DNA of 15,319 bases from Micrococcales bacterium UBA7469. GTDB lineage: Bacteria > Actinomycetota > Actinomycetes > Actinomycetales > Microbacteriaceae. This document shows positions 6,448 through 13,130 of this stretch, piece after piece. Every line of letters starts with the position of its first letter. Position 1 is the first letter of the stretch. The notes below the pieces were generated by a model. It had not been told where the DNA came from and ran no database searches. It worked only from the letters and a program-made list of their open reading frames with translations. The translations under genes and the position numbers were made by a program. The DNA is taken from the NCBI GenBank assembly GCA_002479805.1, contig DLPB01000012.1:1-15319 (forward strand), written 5' to 3'.

Positions 6448-7335
6448 TTAGAAACTCGAACCGATCTTGCTAAGCCGCTCGATGCGCTTTGGGATTGGCG
6501 GGTGAGTCGAAAAAGCTCGCTCAATGAAGCCAGGCTTGATTGGGTCATTGATATACATGTGAGCCATCGAGCTAGATGCTCGACGCATTGGGCGACCGTA
6601 TTCGCCAAGCTTCTGCAATGCTGAGGCCAGGCCCTCGGGGAAGCGAGTGATTTGTGCTCCGGTGGCATCGGCTAGGTACTCACGCTGTCTCGAGACTGCA
6701 GCCGAAACCAATGGTCCAATGAGGGCGGCGATAATCCAACCGGCAACACCAACCAGGATCAGCACAATTTGCAACTGTCCTGCGTCGCGGTTGCGGCTGG
6801 CGCCAGAGAACCAGGCCATGCGAATTGCAAAGTCGGCCAGGATGCCGACGGCAGACACTAAACCAAAAACAATGGTTGACACTCGAATGTCGTAGTTCTT
6901 CACGTGACCAAGCTCATGAGCCATCACGCCCTCGAGCTCACTGTCGTTCATGATGTCCATTAGCCCTGTCGTGGCAGCAACTACAGCGTTCTTGGGGTCC
7001 CGACCGGTGGCAAAAGCATTTGGAGCCGGGTCATTGATGATGTAGACCTTGGGCATCGGCATGCCCTGTGAAATTGCGAGGTTCTCGACTATGCGCCAGA
7101 GCCTTGGGTTGTCAGCCTTTTGAATCTGGTAGGCACCGCTCATGGCGATCGCCAGCGAGCTGGCCGCAAAGTACTGGAACAGGGCGTAACCAAAGACAAA
7201 GGCGATGATCCAAAATGCGCTGGAGCCATTTCCGCTGGCAGTTCCCCACCAGTAGGCAAGTCCGCCTAACAGCAGCACAAAGCCACCAACAATTAGGAAA
7301 GTGTTGCGCTTATTCGCGGCAATGGCCGAATACAA
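6448..7335 (-). CDS. htpX: HtpX-like M48 zinc membrane protease
   Basis: HtpX is an integral membrane metalloprotease that degrades misfolded membrane proteins together with FtsH. The zinc site is HELGH (140-144) with the third ligand probably E219 in SRQREYLADATGAQ. Two N-terminal transmembrane helices (about 12-30 and 40-66) and a later hydrophobic pair (about 152-172 and 188-213) match the family. The N-terminus MYSAIAANKRNTFLIVGG is typical of actinobacterial HtpX. The start codon is TTG at 7335, supported by GAGG five bases upstream (7341-7344). The lemA stop is only nine bases before the TTG, so the two genes are almost certainly co-transcribed. The lemA-htpX pair recurs in many bacteria. 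Confidence 0.95.
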   Translation of the reverse strand: MYSAIAANKRNTFLIVGGFVLLLGGLAYWWGTASGNGSSAFWIIAFVFGYALFQYFAASSLAIAMSGAYQIQKADNPRLWRIVENLAISQGMPMPKVYIINDPAPNAFATGRDPKNAVVAATTGLMDIMNDSELEGVMAHELGHVKNYDIRVSTIVFGLVSAVGILADFAIRMAWFSGASRNRDAGQLQIVLILVGVAGWIIAALIGPLVSAAVSRQREYLADATGAQITRFPEGLASALQKLGEYGRPMRRASSSMAHMYINDPIKPGFIERAFSTHPPIPKRIERLSKIGSSF

Positions 7336-7344
7336 AGTGACCTC

Positions 7345-7914
7345 TTAGAACTTGACCTGAGGTGGCTCTTGAATCGCAGCAGGATTCTCAACCTCAAAGA
7401 ACTCACGAGAGGTAAAGCCAAGGGAACGGGCAAAGATGTTGGTCGGGAACTGCTGAATCTTGGTGTTCAGCTCTCGCACACCGCCATTGAAGAATCTGCG
7501 AGCGGCCATGATCTTGTCTTCGGTGTCGGTGAGTTCACGCTGGAGCTCTAAGAAGTTCGCTGAGGCAACCAGCTGTGGGTAAGCCTCGGAGACCGCGAAC
7601 AGACTCTTGAGCGCACCCTGCAACTCGCCCTCTGCGGCAGCGGCCTGCGCTGGGTGACTGAGGGCCTCTGGGGAGACGGTGGCGGCTCGAGCACGGGTAA
7701 CCGCATCAAAGACTTCACGTTCGTGAGTAGCGTAGCCACGCACGGTCTCAATCAAGTTCGGGATTAAGTCGGCACGACGCTTGAGCTGGATCGTGATATC
7801 GCTCCAAGCCTCATCAACGCGAACCTTGAGAGTTACCAGGCCGTTGTAGGTTGCCCAGAGCCAAAGGCCGGCTACCACCACTAGACCGAGAATGATCCAA
7901 ACTGCAATGTCCAC
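7345..7914 (-). CDS. lemA: LemA family membrane-anchored protein
   Basis: LemA proteins have one N-terminal transmembrane helix and a helical domain; their molecular role is not settled. The 189-residue protein shows the helix at about residues 4-22 (AVWIILGLVVVAGLWLWA). It is followed by the family core YNGLVTLKVRVDEAWSDI (23-40), QLKRRADLIPNL (43-54), VRGYATHE (58-65), and later FNGGVRELNTKIQQFPTNIF. The start is GTG at 7914, with AAGGAG five bases upstream (7920-7925). It is the first gene of the unit with htpX and ilvA. A TACTCT -10 candidate lies at 7941-7946. Pairing with htpX suggests a shared envelope-stress role, which is inference from association. Confidence 0.94.
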   Translation of the reverse strand: MDIAVWIILGLVVVAGLWLWATYNGLVTLKVRVDEAWSDITIQLKRRADLIPNLIETVRGYATHEREVFDAVTRARAATVSPEALSHPAQAAAAEGELQGALKSLFAVSEAYPQLVASANFLELQRELTDTEDKIMAARRFFNGGVRELNTKIQQFPTNIFARSLGFTSREFFEVENPAAIQEPPQVKF

Positions 7915-7940
7915 AAAAACTCCTTGACTAAGACTTCTCT

Positions 7941-7946
7941 AGAGTA
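7941..7946 (-). promoter_or_regulatory. Candidate -10 element for the lemA-htpX-ilvA unit
   Basis: The minus strand reads TACTCT (TANNNT), 26 bases before the lemA GTG start. This would give a leader of about 20 nt carrying the AAGGAG ribosome binding site. It lies between the 3' end of the tRNA and lemA. Read-through from the tRNA is an alternative. Confidence 0.4.
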
Positions 7947-7974
7947 AGCGAGATTTCTGGAAATTTGCTGGCAG

Positions 7975-8047
7975 TGCCCCGAGTGGGACTCGAACCCACA
8001 CTGTGACGATTTTAAGTCGTCTGCCTCTGCCATTGGGCTATCGGGGC
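7975..8047 (-). tRNA. tRNA-Leu (anticodon UAA), short variable loop
   Basis: A complete cloverleaf of 73 nt reads on the minus strand. Acceptor arms are GCCCCGA and TCGGGGC. The D-arm has a 3-bp stem GCC/GGC. The anticodon stem is GACGA/TCGTC with loop CTTAAAA, giving anticodon UAA for the UUA codon. The T-stem is GTGGG/CCCAC with loop TTCGAGT, and the discriminator is A73. The 3' CCA is not encoded. The variable region is only five bases (ACAGT), although leucine tRNAs normally carry a long variable arm (class II). A14, A15 paired with U48, and A73 agree with leucine identity features known from E. coli. The D-loop AATGGCAGA also looks leucine-like. Its mature 5' end follows directly behind a terminator-like hairpin. 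Confidence 0.93.
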
Positions 8048-8079
8048 AAAACTAAAGGCCCAGTCTCCTGGGCCTTTAG
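8048..8079 (-). terminator. Intrinsic terminator-like hairpin after ndh
   Basis: On the minus strand, CTAAAGGCCCA (11 bases), a 6-base loop, and the perfect complement TGGGCCTTTAG are followed by TTTT. The hairpin spans 8052-8079 and the T run is 8048-8051. It lies 13 bp after the ndh stop. The T run ends at the base next to the first base of the mature tRNA-Leu, so it could also act as a processing structure. Confidence 0.75.
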
Positions 8080-8081
8080 CT

Positions 8082-8101
8082 AGGTAAGTTTCTACTTACC
8101 T
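8082..8101 (-). repeat. Inverted repeat spanning the ndh stop codon
   Basis: AGGTAAGT (8082-8089) and ACTTACCT (8094-8101) form a perfect 8-bp stem with a 4-base loop. The ndh stop codon (8092-8094) lies across the loop and stem edge. Two bases separate it from the terminator hairpin, making a tandem stem-loop pair at the end of the operon. Confidence 0.6.
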
Positions 8102-9483
8102 GGACGGGCTGCCCAGGTTGAGAAGAATAATCGCGGTGAGCGCACCTGCTCAAGCGAAACTAGGTCACGGCCCAGGATAAAGTTCCAGACCCAGCCGGAA
8201 ACGACGCGGATCTTGCGCTCCCAGGTTGGCATTGCCAGACCGTGGTAGCCACGGTGCATAACCCACGCTACAAATCCGGTCAGACCTAGCTTGCCGGACT
8301 GGAAAGCACCGACGCCGATACCAAGACCGGCAACCGCACCCAGGTTCTTGTGGATGTACTCGCGAGGCTCCTCACCGCGGATCGATGCCACGATGTTCTT
8401 GGCCAACAGCTTGGCCTGGCGAACCGCGTGCTGAGCGTTTGGCACGCAGTAGCCACCGACTCCGCCACCGGAAAGATCTGGCACGGCTGAGACGTCACCG
8501 GCGGTCCAGGCATTGCCTACTGGCTTGTCGCCATCGACGATCTGAAGCTTTGCGTTTGCTGTGATGCGCATACGAGCATCCAGCGGGAAGGTGGTGTTCT
8601 TGGCAACCGGCGCAGCCGCTACACCAGCGGTCCAGATGATTAGGTCGGACTCGAAGCTCTCACCGGTGGATAGCTTGATTACGCCGCCCTCGGCAGACTC
8701 CAACTGAGTGTTGAGGTGAATCTTGGCGTTTCGCTTTGCAAGGTTTTCGATTACCCACTCGCTGGTTGGTAGTGACACCTCAGGCATGATCCGCCCCATG
8801 GCCTCAATCAGGTGGAACTGGATCTCATCGAATTCAATCTGCGGGTAATAGCGCAGTAGGTAAGTGGCTGCGCTGCGAAGCTCTGCGAAGGTCTCAATAC
8901 CGGCAAAGCCACCACCGACCACAACGGTGGTCAGAAGGCGCTGGCGAAGCTTCGAGCTCTTAGGCAGAGCTGCTGCACGTTCGAAGTTACCAACCAAACG
9001 GTTGCGAACTTCTACGGCCTCTTCGATGGTCTTCATGCCGATGGCGTTCTCGGCGATGCCCTTGATTGGGAAAGTTCTGGTTACCGCACCGGCGGTCATG
9101 ATGATTTGGTCGTAGTCAAGGTTGACTGGCTTGCCACCTTCGATGGCGATGGTTGCCTTGCGGGTCTTGTGGTTCACCTTGGTCAGCTTGCCAGAGACCA
9201 AGTTGGTCTTCTTTAGGTGCTGGCGGTGGGAAACCACGACGTGCCTAGCCTCGATAGAGCCAGCGGCAACCTCAGGCAAGAATGGCTGGTAGGTCATGTA
9301 TGGCAGCGGATCGACCAGGGTAACCTCAGCCTCGCCACGCCTGAGTAGCTTTTCAAGCTTCCAAGCGGTGTAGAAACCTGCATAGCCACCACCGATAATC
9401 AAGATTTTCTGGGCTGGCTTTGGGTTCAAGATTTCCTTTGCCACCTGCGGTGGGGTTACGGACTTAGTTGGCGCTACTGTCAT
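8092..9483 (-). CDS. ndh: Type II NADH dehydrogenase (NDH-2, NADH:quinone oxidoreductase)
   Basis: NDH-2 is a single-subunit, non-proton-pumping flavoenzyme that passes electrons from NADH to quinone at the inner face of the membrane. The 463-residue length fits actinobacterial NDH-2. The FAD dinucleotide motif is ILIIGGGYAGFYTAWKLE (28-44), and the NAD motif is VVVGGGFAGIE (187-197). The second FAD motif is WTAGDVSAV (326-334). AQHAVRQ (350-356) matches the quinone-site pattern AQxAxxQ. The C-terminal GYHGLAMPTWERKIRV and WVWNFILGRD stretches (412-440) form the usual membrane-associated amphipathic part. The ATG at 9483 lies inside the end of the protease gene (20-bp overlap), with AAAGG about 11 bases upstream. 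It is the last gene of the ftsB operon. A terminator follows the stop. Confidence 0.95.
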   Translation of the reverse strand: MTVAPTKSVTPPQVAKEILNPKPAQKILIIGGGYAGFYTAWKLEKLLRRGEAEVTLVDPLPYMTYQPFLPEVAAGSIEARHVVVSHRQHLKKTNLVSGKLTKVNHKTRKATIAIEGGKPVNLDYDQIIMTAGAVTRTFPIKGIAENAIGMKTIEEAVEVRNRLVGNFERAAALPKSSKLRQRLLTTVVVGGGFAGIETFAELRSAATYLLRYYPQIEFDEIQFHLIEAMGRIMPEVSLPTSEWVIENLAKRNAKIHLNTQLESAEGGVIKLSTGESFESDLIIWTAGVAAAPVAKNTTFPLDARMRITANAKLQIVDGDKPVGNAWTAGDVSAVPDLSGGGVGGYCVPNAQHAVRQAKLLAKNIVASIRGEEPREYIHKNLGAVAGLGIGVGAFQSGKLGLTGFVAWVMHRGYHGLAMPTWERKIRVVSGWVWNFILGRDLVSLEQVRSPRLFFSTWAARPGK

Positions 9484-10693
9484 GTTGCGGCTTACCTTTG
9501 GTCTTCTTCAAGGCTCTAACTTGCCCCTTACGCTTGCGACGCAGGACAATCCAGAGCAACGGTGCAAGGGGTGCTAACAGCCAATAGAGTAGCGGATTCA
9601 ACCAAGGTTCAAAGGGAGATTGGCCAACTGGCTCAAGGTTTTCTCCACCCTGCACCAATTGGGTTTGGTCTTCCGATATCACCGGCAGCGGCTCAACCGG
9701 CAGTGACAGCTCGGATTCACCCTCTTCCGCCGACGGGCGATACTGCTTGATCCAGTTGGCTAATGACCCCAGCGGATTCTGCTCAGCCTCGAGCTTTGAA
9801 TCAAGCGCAGCGGCAGGGTTTATCAACCCGTGCCCATAGTTGGCGTCAAAACCAGGTTCGCCAAGATCGGTTGCAGTTCCGATTAGGCGCTGAATTAAGT
9901 CATTTGCGGAAGCCTGAGGATCTGCCTGAGACATCAGAGCCAAGAGCCCCGAAACGATTGGTGCAGCAGCCGATGAGCCGTCCCAGACCCGATAGCTTTC
10001 TGCAGGATATGCTCCGAGCAAATCCTCAGCAGGAGCAGAAATTGCCACCCCGAGACCTGCGGTTGAGGCCTCAGCCGGCTGTTGGTTCCTGGTCACCCCA
10101 CCAACCGAAATAACCCCGGGGATTGTCGCAGGGGCAGAGGGCCTAGAAGATTTATCAGAGCGATTGCCAGCCGCAGCAACAACCAAAACATCGTTTTCAA
10201 ATGCGTAGCCAAATGCCGAGTCCCAACTCTTGGGCCAGACTTGCGAGTTTCTGGTCAGCGAGAGATTGATGATGTCGGCACCGTGATCTACCGCCCACCT
10301 CATCGCCTGGGCGATCTGAGCATCGGTATCGGAACCCGGAACCCCCAAGCCAATAGAGATTGAGAGTAATTTGGCCTTTGGTGCGACTCCGATGACGCCC
10401 GATTCGGCGCTGCCCTGACCGGCAATCAAAGACGCCACCATGGTGCCGTGAAATGCCGAACTGCCAACTCCGGAGGTGCCGTCGGGCACGCCAACGGAAG
10501 AAAAATCCACTCCGTCTACAACTGCTCCCGCAAGATCTGGGTGCGAGGCGTCAATTCCAGTATCAATTACCGCGATTGTCACCCCAGAGCCATCCAGCTC
10601 GGTTTGATCGAAGCCATAGCTTTGAATCCACCAGTTGTCGGCGATGGTCGCGGGGGTAAGCAGTAACCCCAGCGCTAACAGTGCTACACGCAC
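9464..10693 (-). CDS. Subtilisin-like (S8) serine protease, secreted and membrane-anchored, mycosin-like layout
   Basis: This 409-residue protein has a signal peptide (about 1-18, MRVALLALGLLLTPATIA) and a peptidase S8 domain. The catalytic triad is D44 (AVIDTGID), H82 (FHGTMVASLIAG) and S241 (GSSAAAP), with oxyanion N177 (AAAGN). A Pro/Glu-rich linker (about 315-360), a transmembrane helix (about 366-385) and a basic cytoplasmic tail (RRKRKG onward) follow. The layout resembles mycosins of type VII secretion, but no ESX gene is nearby. All active-site residues are intact. The start is GTG at 10693, with AAAGG seven bases upstream, overlapping the DUF501 gene by 10 bp. From memory, the gene after DUF501 in mycobacteria is the exopolyphosphatase ppx, so the protease occupies that slot here. 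The substrate is unknown. Confidence 0.9.
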   Translation of the reverse strand: MRVALLALGLLLTPATIADNWWIQSYGFDQTELDGSGVTIAVIDTGIDASHPDLAGAVVDGVDFSSVGVPDGTSGVGSSAFHGTMVASLIAGQGSAESGVIGVAPKAKLLSISIGLGVPGSDTDAQIAQAMRWAVDHGADIINLSLTRNSQVWPKSWDSAFGYAFENDVLVVAAAGNRSDKSSRPSAPATIPGVISVGGVTRNQQPAEASTAGLGVAISAPAEDLLGAYPAESYRVWDGSSAAAPIVSGLLALMSQADPQASANDLIQRLIGTATDLGEPGFDANYGHGLINPAAALDSKLEAEQNPLGSLANWIKQYRPSAEEGESELSLPVEPLPVISEDQTQLVQGGENLEPVGQSPFEPWLNPLLYWLLAPLAPLLWIVLRRKRKGQVRALKKTKGKPQHDSSAN

Positions 10694-11175
10694 TTACACA
10701 CCTTTGGCGACCAGGTCAGCGCCTCAAGTGCCAAATCGCCGATTGGATTTACCCCCGGCCCTTTGGCGAGCGAGTGCCCGACCAGAGCGTGCAGGCATTT
10801 AACCCTGGTAGGCATGCCACCGGCAGAGAAGTCAGTCAATTCCTCAACCACCTCAATCGCCTCGCGCTCAGCCAAATAACTTTGGTGGGCCTGCAAATAC
10901 TGCTGCGCGATCGCCTGATCCTGAGCCAGCAGCTCCTGTAGTTCGGCCATGTAGCCAGAGGCTTCCAAGGTTGACACCGCTGCGGTGGCAGCCGGTTGAG
11001 TTAGGTAGTAAAGGGTTGGAAACGGGGTGCCGTTTTCCAATCGTGGCTTGGTTTTTACCACCAGCGGTCGGCCGCAAACACACCTTGAAGCGATTGCCAA
11101 AATATCTCTTGCGGGGCGCCCGAGTTGCCTGGTGACCTCGGAAATATCTTCTGCAGTTACTTCAGATTCAGCCAT
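10684..11175 (-). CDS. DUF501 family protein
   Basis: This 163-residue soluble protein of the DUF501 family has unknown biochemical function and sits next to the division gene in most actinobacteria (eno, divIC/ftsB-like, DUF501). Family blocks are CVCGRPLVVKTKPRL (32-46), then GTPFPTLYYLTQPAA (49-63), and GMPTRVKCLHALVGHSLAKG (120-139) followed by GVNPIGD. Cysteines and histidines cluster at C32, C34, C127, H129, H134, C160 and C162, which could bind metal (inference). The ATG at 11175 overlaps the ftsB stop by one base (TAATG), with AAGGA six bases upstream, a sign of translational coupling. Its own end overlaps the protease gene. Confidence 0.93.
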   Translation of the reverse strand: MAESEVTAEDISEVTRQLGRPARDILAIASRCVCGRPLVVKTKPRLENGTPFPTLYYLTQPAATAAVSTLEASGYMAELQELLAQDQAIAQQYLQAHQSYLAEREAIEVVEELTDFSAGGMPTRVKCLHALVGHSLAKGPGVNPIGDLALEALTWSPKVCKCV

Positions 11176-11681
11176 TACTTGTCCTTGGGCTTATCAAGGG
11201 CCGCCCGCAAGCCGGATTCAATTAGCGCATCTACCCAGTTTTCGTTGGCTGCTGCTACCTCGAGTGAAATCTCATCGGCACTGCGCTTAGCGGCAAGAAG
11301 CGCTCCAACCGTGCCGGAAGTATCCGAGGAGTCAAAGCCCTCGGCATCCATCACCAAATAGGAAACCTCGCCCGGCAGCACGTAATAAAGGCGGTCTCTA
11401 GCCTGGGAGCGAATGTAGACCGGATCTTGCCAGCGATCACGCTCAGCTTGCATATCCTCCAGCGCCTGCTCGGCCTGCTGAATGCTGATCTCCATCTCGG
11501 CAATTTGGCGCCGCTGATTCAAAAACGCCTGAACGTCCGAGGAGATCAGAAAGGTGCCGGCAACGATCACCAAAATGATGCTCACCGAAACGCTATTGAG
11601 CTTCACCGCGCGCAGCATCAGTTTGCCCTGAGTTAGGGAAACCGGAACCTTTGCGTCCCGTGGGTTGATTGGTCTAGCCAT
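11175..11681 (-). CDS. ftsB: FtsB/DivIC-like septum formation initiator protein
   Basis: FtsB/DivIC proteins are bitopic division proteins that join FtsL and FtsQ at the septum. This 168-residue protein has a basic cytoplasmic N-terminus and one transmembrane helix (about 31-48, SVSVSIILVIVAGTFLIS). An extracytoplasmic coiled coil (about 51-84) follows, then the family motif DPVYIRSQARDRLYYVLPGE (86-105). A longer, less conserved tail ends at 168. The neighbours eno and DUF501 give the classical actinobacterial context. The frame opens at TTG 11687, but ATG 11681 lies nine bases after TAAACT (11691-11696), so I prefer the ATG on a leaderless or near-leaderless transcript. It is the first gene of an overlapping four-gene operon. 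Confidence 0.9.
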   Translation of the reverse strand: MARPINPRDAKVPVSLTQGKLMLRAVKLNSVSVSIILVIVAGTFLISSDVQAFLNQRRQIAEMEISIQQAEQALEDMQAERDRWQDPVYIRSQARDRLYYVLPGEVSYLVMDAEGFDSSDTSGTVGALLAAKRSADEISLEVAAANENWVDALIESGLRAALDKPKDK

Positions 11682-11690
11682 AGCCAAAGA

Positions 11691-11696
11691 AGTTTA
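11691..11696 (-). promoter_or_regulatory. -10 element upstream of the ftsB operon
   Basis: The minus strand reads TAAACT, nine bases before ATG 11681 and three before TTG 11687. The -35 region would fall inside the eno terminator hairpin. No Shine-Dalgarno sequence is seen. Confidence 0.45.
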
Positions 11697-11698
11697 AG

Positions 11699-11736
11699 TG
11701 TGAAAGCTCGGGGAGGCATAGTGCCTCACCCGAGCT
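11699..11736 (-). terminator. Intrinsic terminator of eno
   Basis: On the minus strand, AGCTCGGG plus GAGGCA pair with TGCCTC plus CCCGAGCT, with a single bulged base and a 3-base loop (11705-11736). The stem begins 14 bases after the eno stop. The tail is only TTTCAC, so termination may be partial. Confidence 0.7.
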
Positions 11737-11750
11737 GTCACTAATTGAAA

Positions 11751-13037
11751 CTATCCCTGGTAGCGAGGGAAAGCGCTGCGGCCGGCGTAAACCGCGCCAT
11801 CGGCAAGCTCTTCCTCAATGCGAAGTAGCTGGTTGTACTTTGCAACTCGCTCGGAGCGAGCAGGTGCACCGGTCTTGATCTGGCCGGCGTTGGTAGCAAC
11901 CGCAAGGTCAGCGATGAAGGTGTCCTCGGTCTCGCCCGAGCGGTGCGAAATGATTGCCTTCATGCCGTGACGCTGGGCCAGTGAAACTGCATCCATGGTC
12001 TCGGTTAGGGTTCCAATCTGGTTTACCTTCACCAAGATCGCGTTACCGGCTGCCAAGTCAATACCCTTCTGCAATCTGGATGGGTTGGTGACATACAGGT
12101 CATCGCCAACCAACTGCACCTTGTCGCCCAGTGCTGCGGTGATCTTGGTCCAGCTGGCCCAGTCATCCTCGGCTAGCGGGTCCTCAATCGAAACTAGTGG
12201 GAAGCGAGCAACTAGATCTGCGTAGTAAGCAATCATCTCGTCGCTGGAGAGCTGCTTTCCTTCGAAGTTGTACTTCTCGGTCTTCTCGTCGTAGAACTCG
12301 GTTGCTGCCACATCAAGCGCCAAAGCGATTTCGGTGCCGAGCTTGTAACCGGCAAGACCAATGGCCTCCGAGATTAGCTCCAGGGCAGCAGCGTTGTTTG
12401 GCAGATCTGGTGCGAAACCACCCTCATCGCCCAGTCCGGTTGCCAGACCCTTGTCAGAAAGCAACTTCTTTAGCTGGTGGTAAACCTCAACACCCCAGCG
12501 CAGCGCCTCTGAGAATGACTCGGCACCGTGAGGAACAATCATGAACTCCTGAATGTCAACACCGGTGTCAGCGTGTGCACCACCGTTGATGATGTTCATC
12601 AGTGGCACTGGTAGCACGTAGGCATTTGATCCACCCAGGTAGCGGTAAAGCGGCAGGTTGGTGCTCTCAGCGGCGGCACGAGCGTTTGCCAGCGAAACGC
12701 CCAGGATGGCATTTGCGCCTAGCCTGCTCTTGTTGTCGGTGCCGTCGATTGCAATCAAAGCCGCGTCAACCAAGCGCTGGTCGGCTGCGTCGAAGTCAAC
12801 GAGTGCCTCATCGATGGTCTCGATGACCGCGCGAACTGCATTCTGCACGCCCTTGCCTAGGTAGCGGGACTTGTCGCCGTCTCTAGACTCGTGCGCCTCA
12901 AAGGCACCGGTCGATGCACCTGATGGCACTGCCGCACGACCAAAGCTATCGTCGGACAGCAAAACTTCGACCTCAACGGTTGGGTTGCCGCGAGAGTCAA
13001 GGATTTCGCGAGCGCCTACAGCGGTAATGATGGACAA
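11751..13037 (-). CDS. eno: Enolase (phosphopyruvate hydratase)
   Basis: Enolase converts 2-phosphoglycerate to phosphoenolpyruvate in glycolysis and is often part of the RNA degradosome. The 428-residue length is standard. Magnesium ligands are D242 (ALDVAATEF), E285 (SIEDPLAEDDW) and D312 (LVGDDLYVTN). The catalytic pair is E205 (GLGDEGGFAP) and K337 (AILVKVNQIGT). The substrate-loop sequence is SGASTGAFEAHE (39-50) and the signature SHRSGETED lies at 364-372. The start is TTG at 13037, clearly set by AAAGGAG six bases upstream (13044-13050). A palindrome lies just before the ribosome binding site. A strong hairpin terminator follows the gene, separating it from the ftsB operon. Confidence 0.98.
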   Translation of the reverse strand: MSIITAVGAREILDSRGNPTVEVEVLLSDDSFGRAAVPSGASTGAFEAHESRDGDKSRYLGKGVQNAVRAVIETIDEALVDFDAADQRLVDAALIAIDGTDNKSRLGANAILGVSLANARAAAESTNLPLYRYLGGSNAYVLPVPLMNIINGGAHADTGVDIQEFMIVPHGAESFSEALRWGVEVYHQLKKLLSDKGLATGLGDEGGFAPDLPNNAAALELISEAIGLAGYKLGTEIALALDVAATEFYDEKTEKYNFEGKQLSSDEMIAYYADLVARFPLVSIEDPLAEDDWASWTKITAALGDKVQLVGDDLYVTNPSRLQKGIDLAAGNAILVKVNQIGTLTETMDAVSLAQRHGMKAIISHRSGETEDTFIADLAVATNAGQIKTGAPARSERVAKYNQLLRIEEELADGAVYAGRSAFPRYQG

Positions 13038-13053
13038 GGGGTTCTCCTTTGAT

Positions 13054-13067
13054 TGCGCTTTAGCGCA
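13054..13067. repeat. Palindrome in the eno leader
   Basis: TGCGCT and AGCGCA flank a TT spacer, forming a 6-bp inverted repeat four bases upstream of the eno AAAGGAG. It touches a possible -10 hexamer at 13067-13072, so it is either an operator over the transcription start or a hairpin in a longer leader. Confidence 0.5.
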
Positions 13068-13072
13068 GATTA
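13067..13072 (-). promoter_or_regulatory. Candidate -10 element for eno
   Basis: The minus strand reads TAATCT, the same hexamer as upstream of uppS and tetR. It would start a leader of about 20-25 nt that includes the AAAGGAG site. A second candidate, TAGAAT, lies at 13119-13124 and would give a leader of about 75 nt containing the palindrome. No clear -35 distinguishes them. Confidence 0.4.
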
Positions 13073-13130
13073 AAAAGTGATTTGTGAGAGGCGAAAACGA
13101 CGCTGTGTTCGAGAGCCAATTCTAATGTGA

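Noticed and set aside
12197..12544. 115-codon plus-strand reading frame inside eno
   Set aside because: It lies fully antisense to a highly conserved enolase, is Arg/Ser/Pro-rich as expected for a shadow frame, and has no promoter or ribosome binding site.
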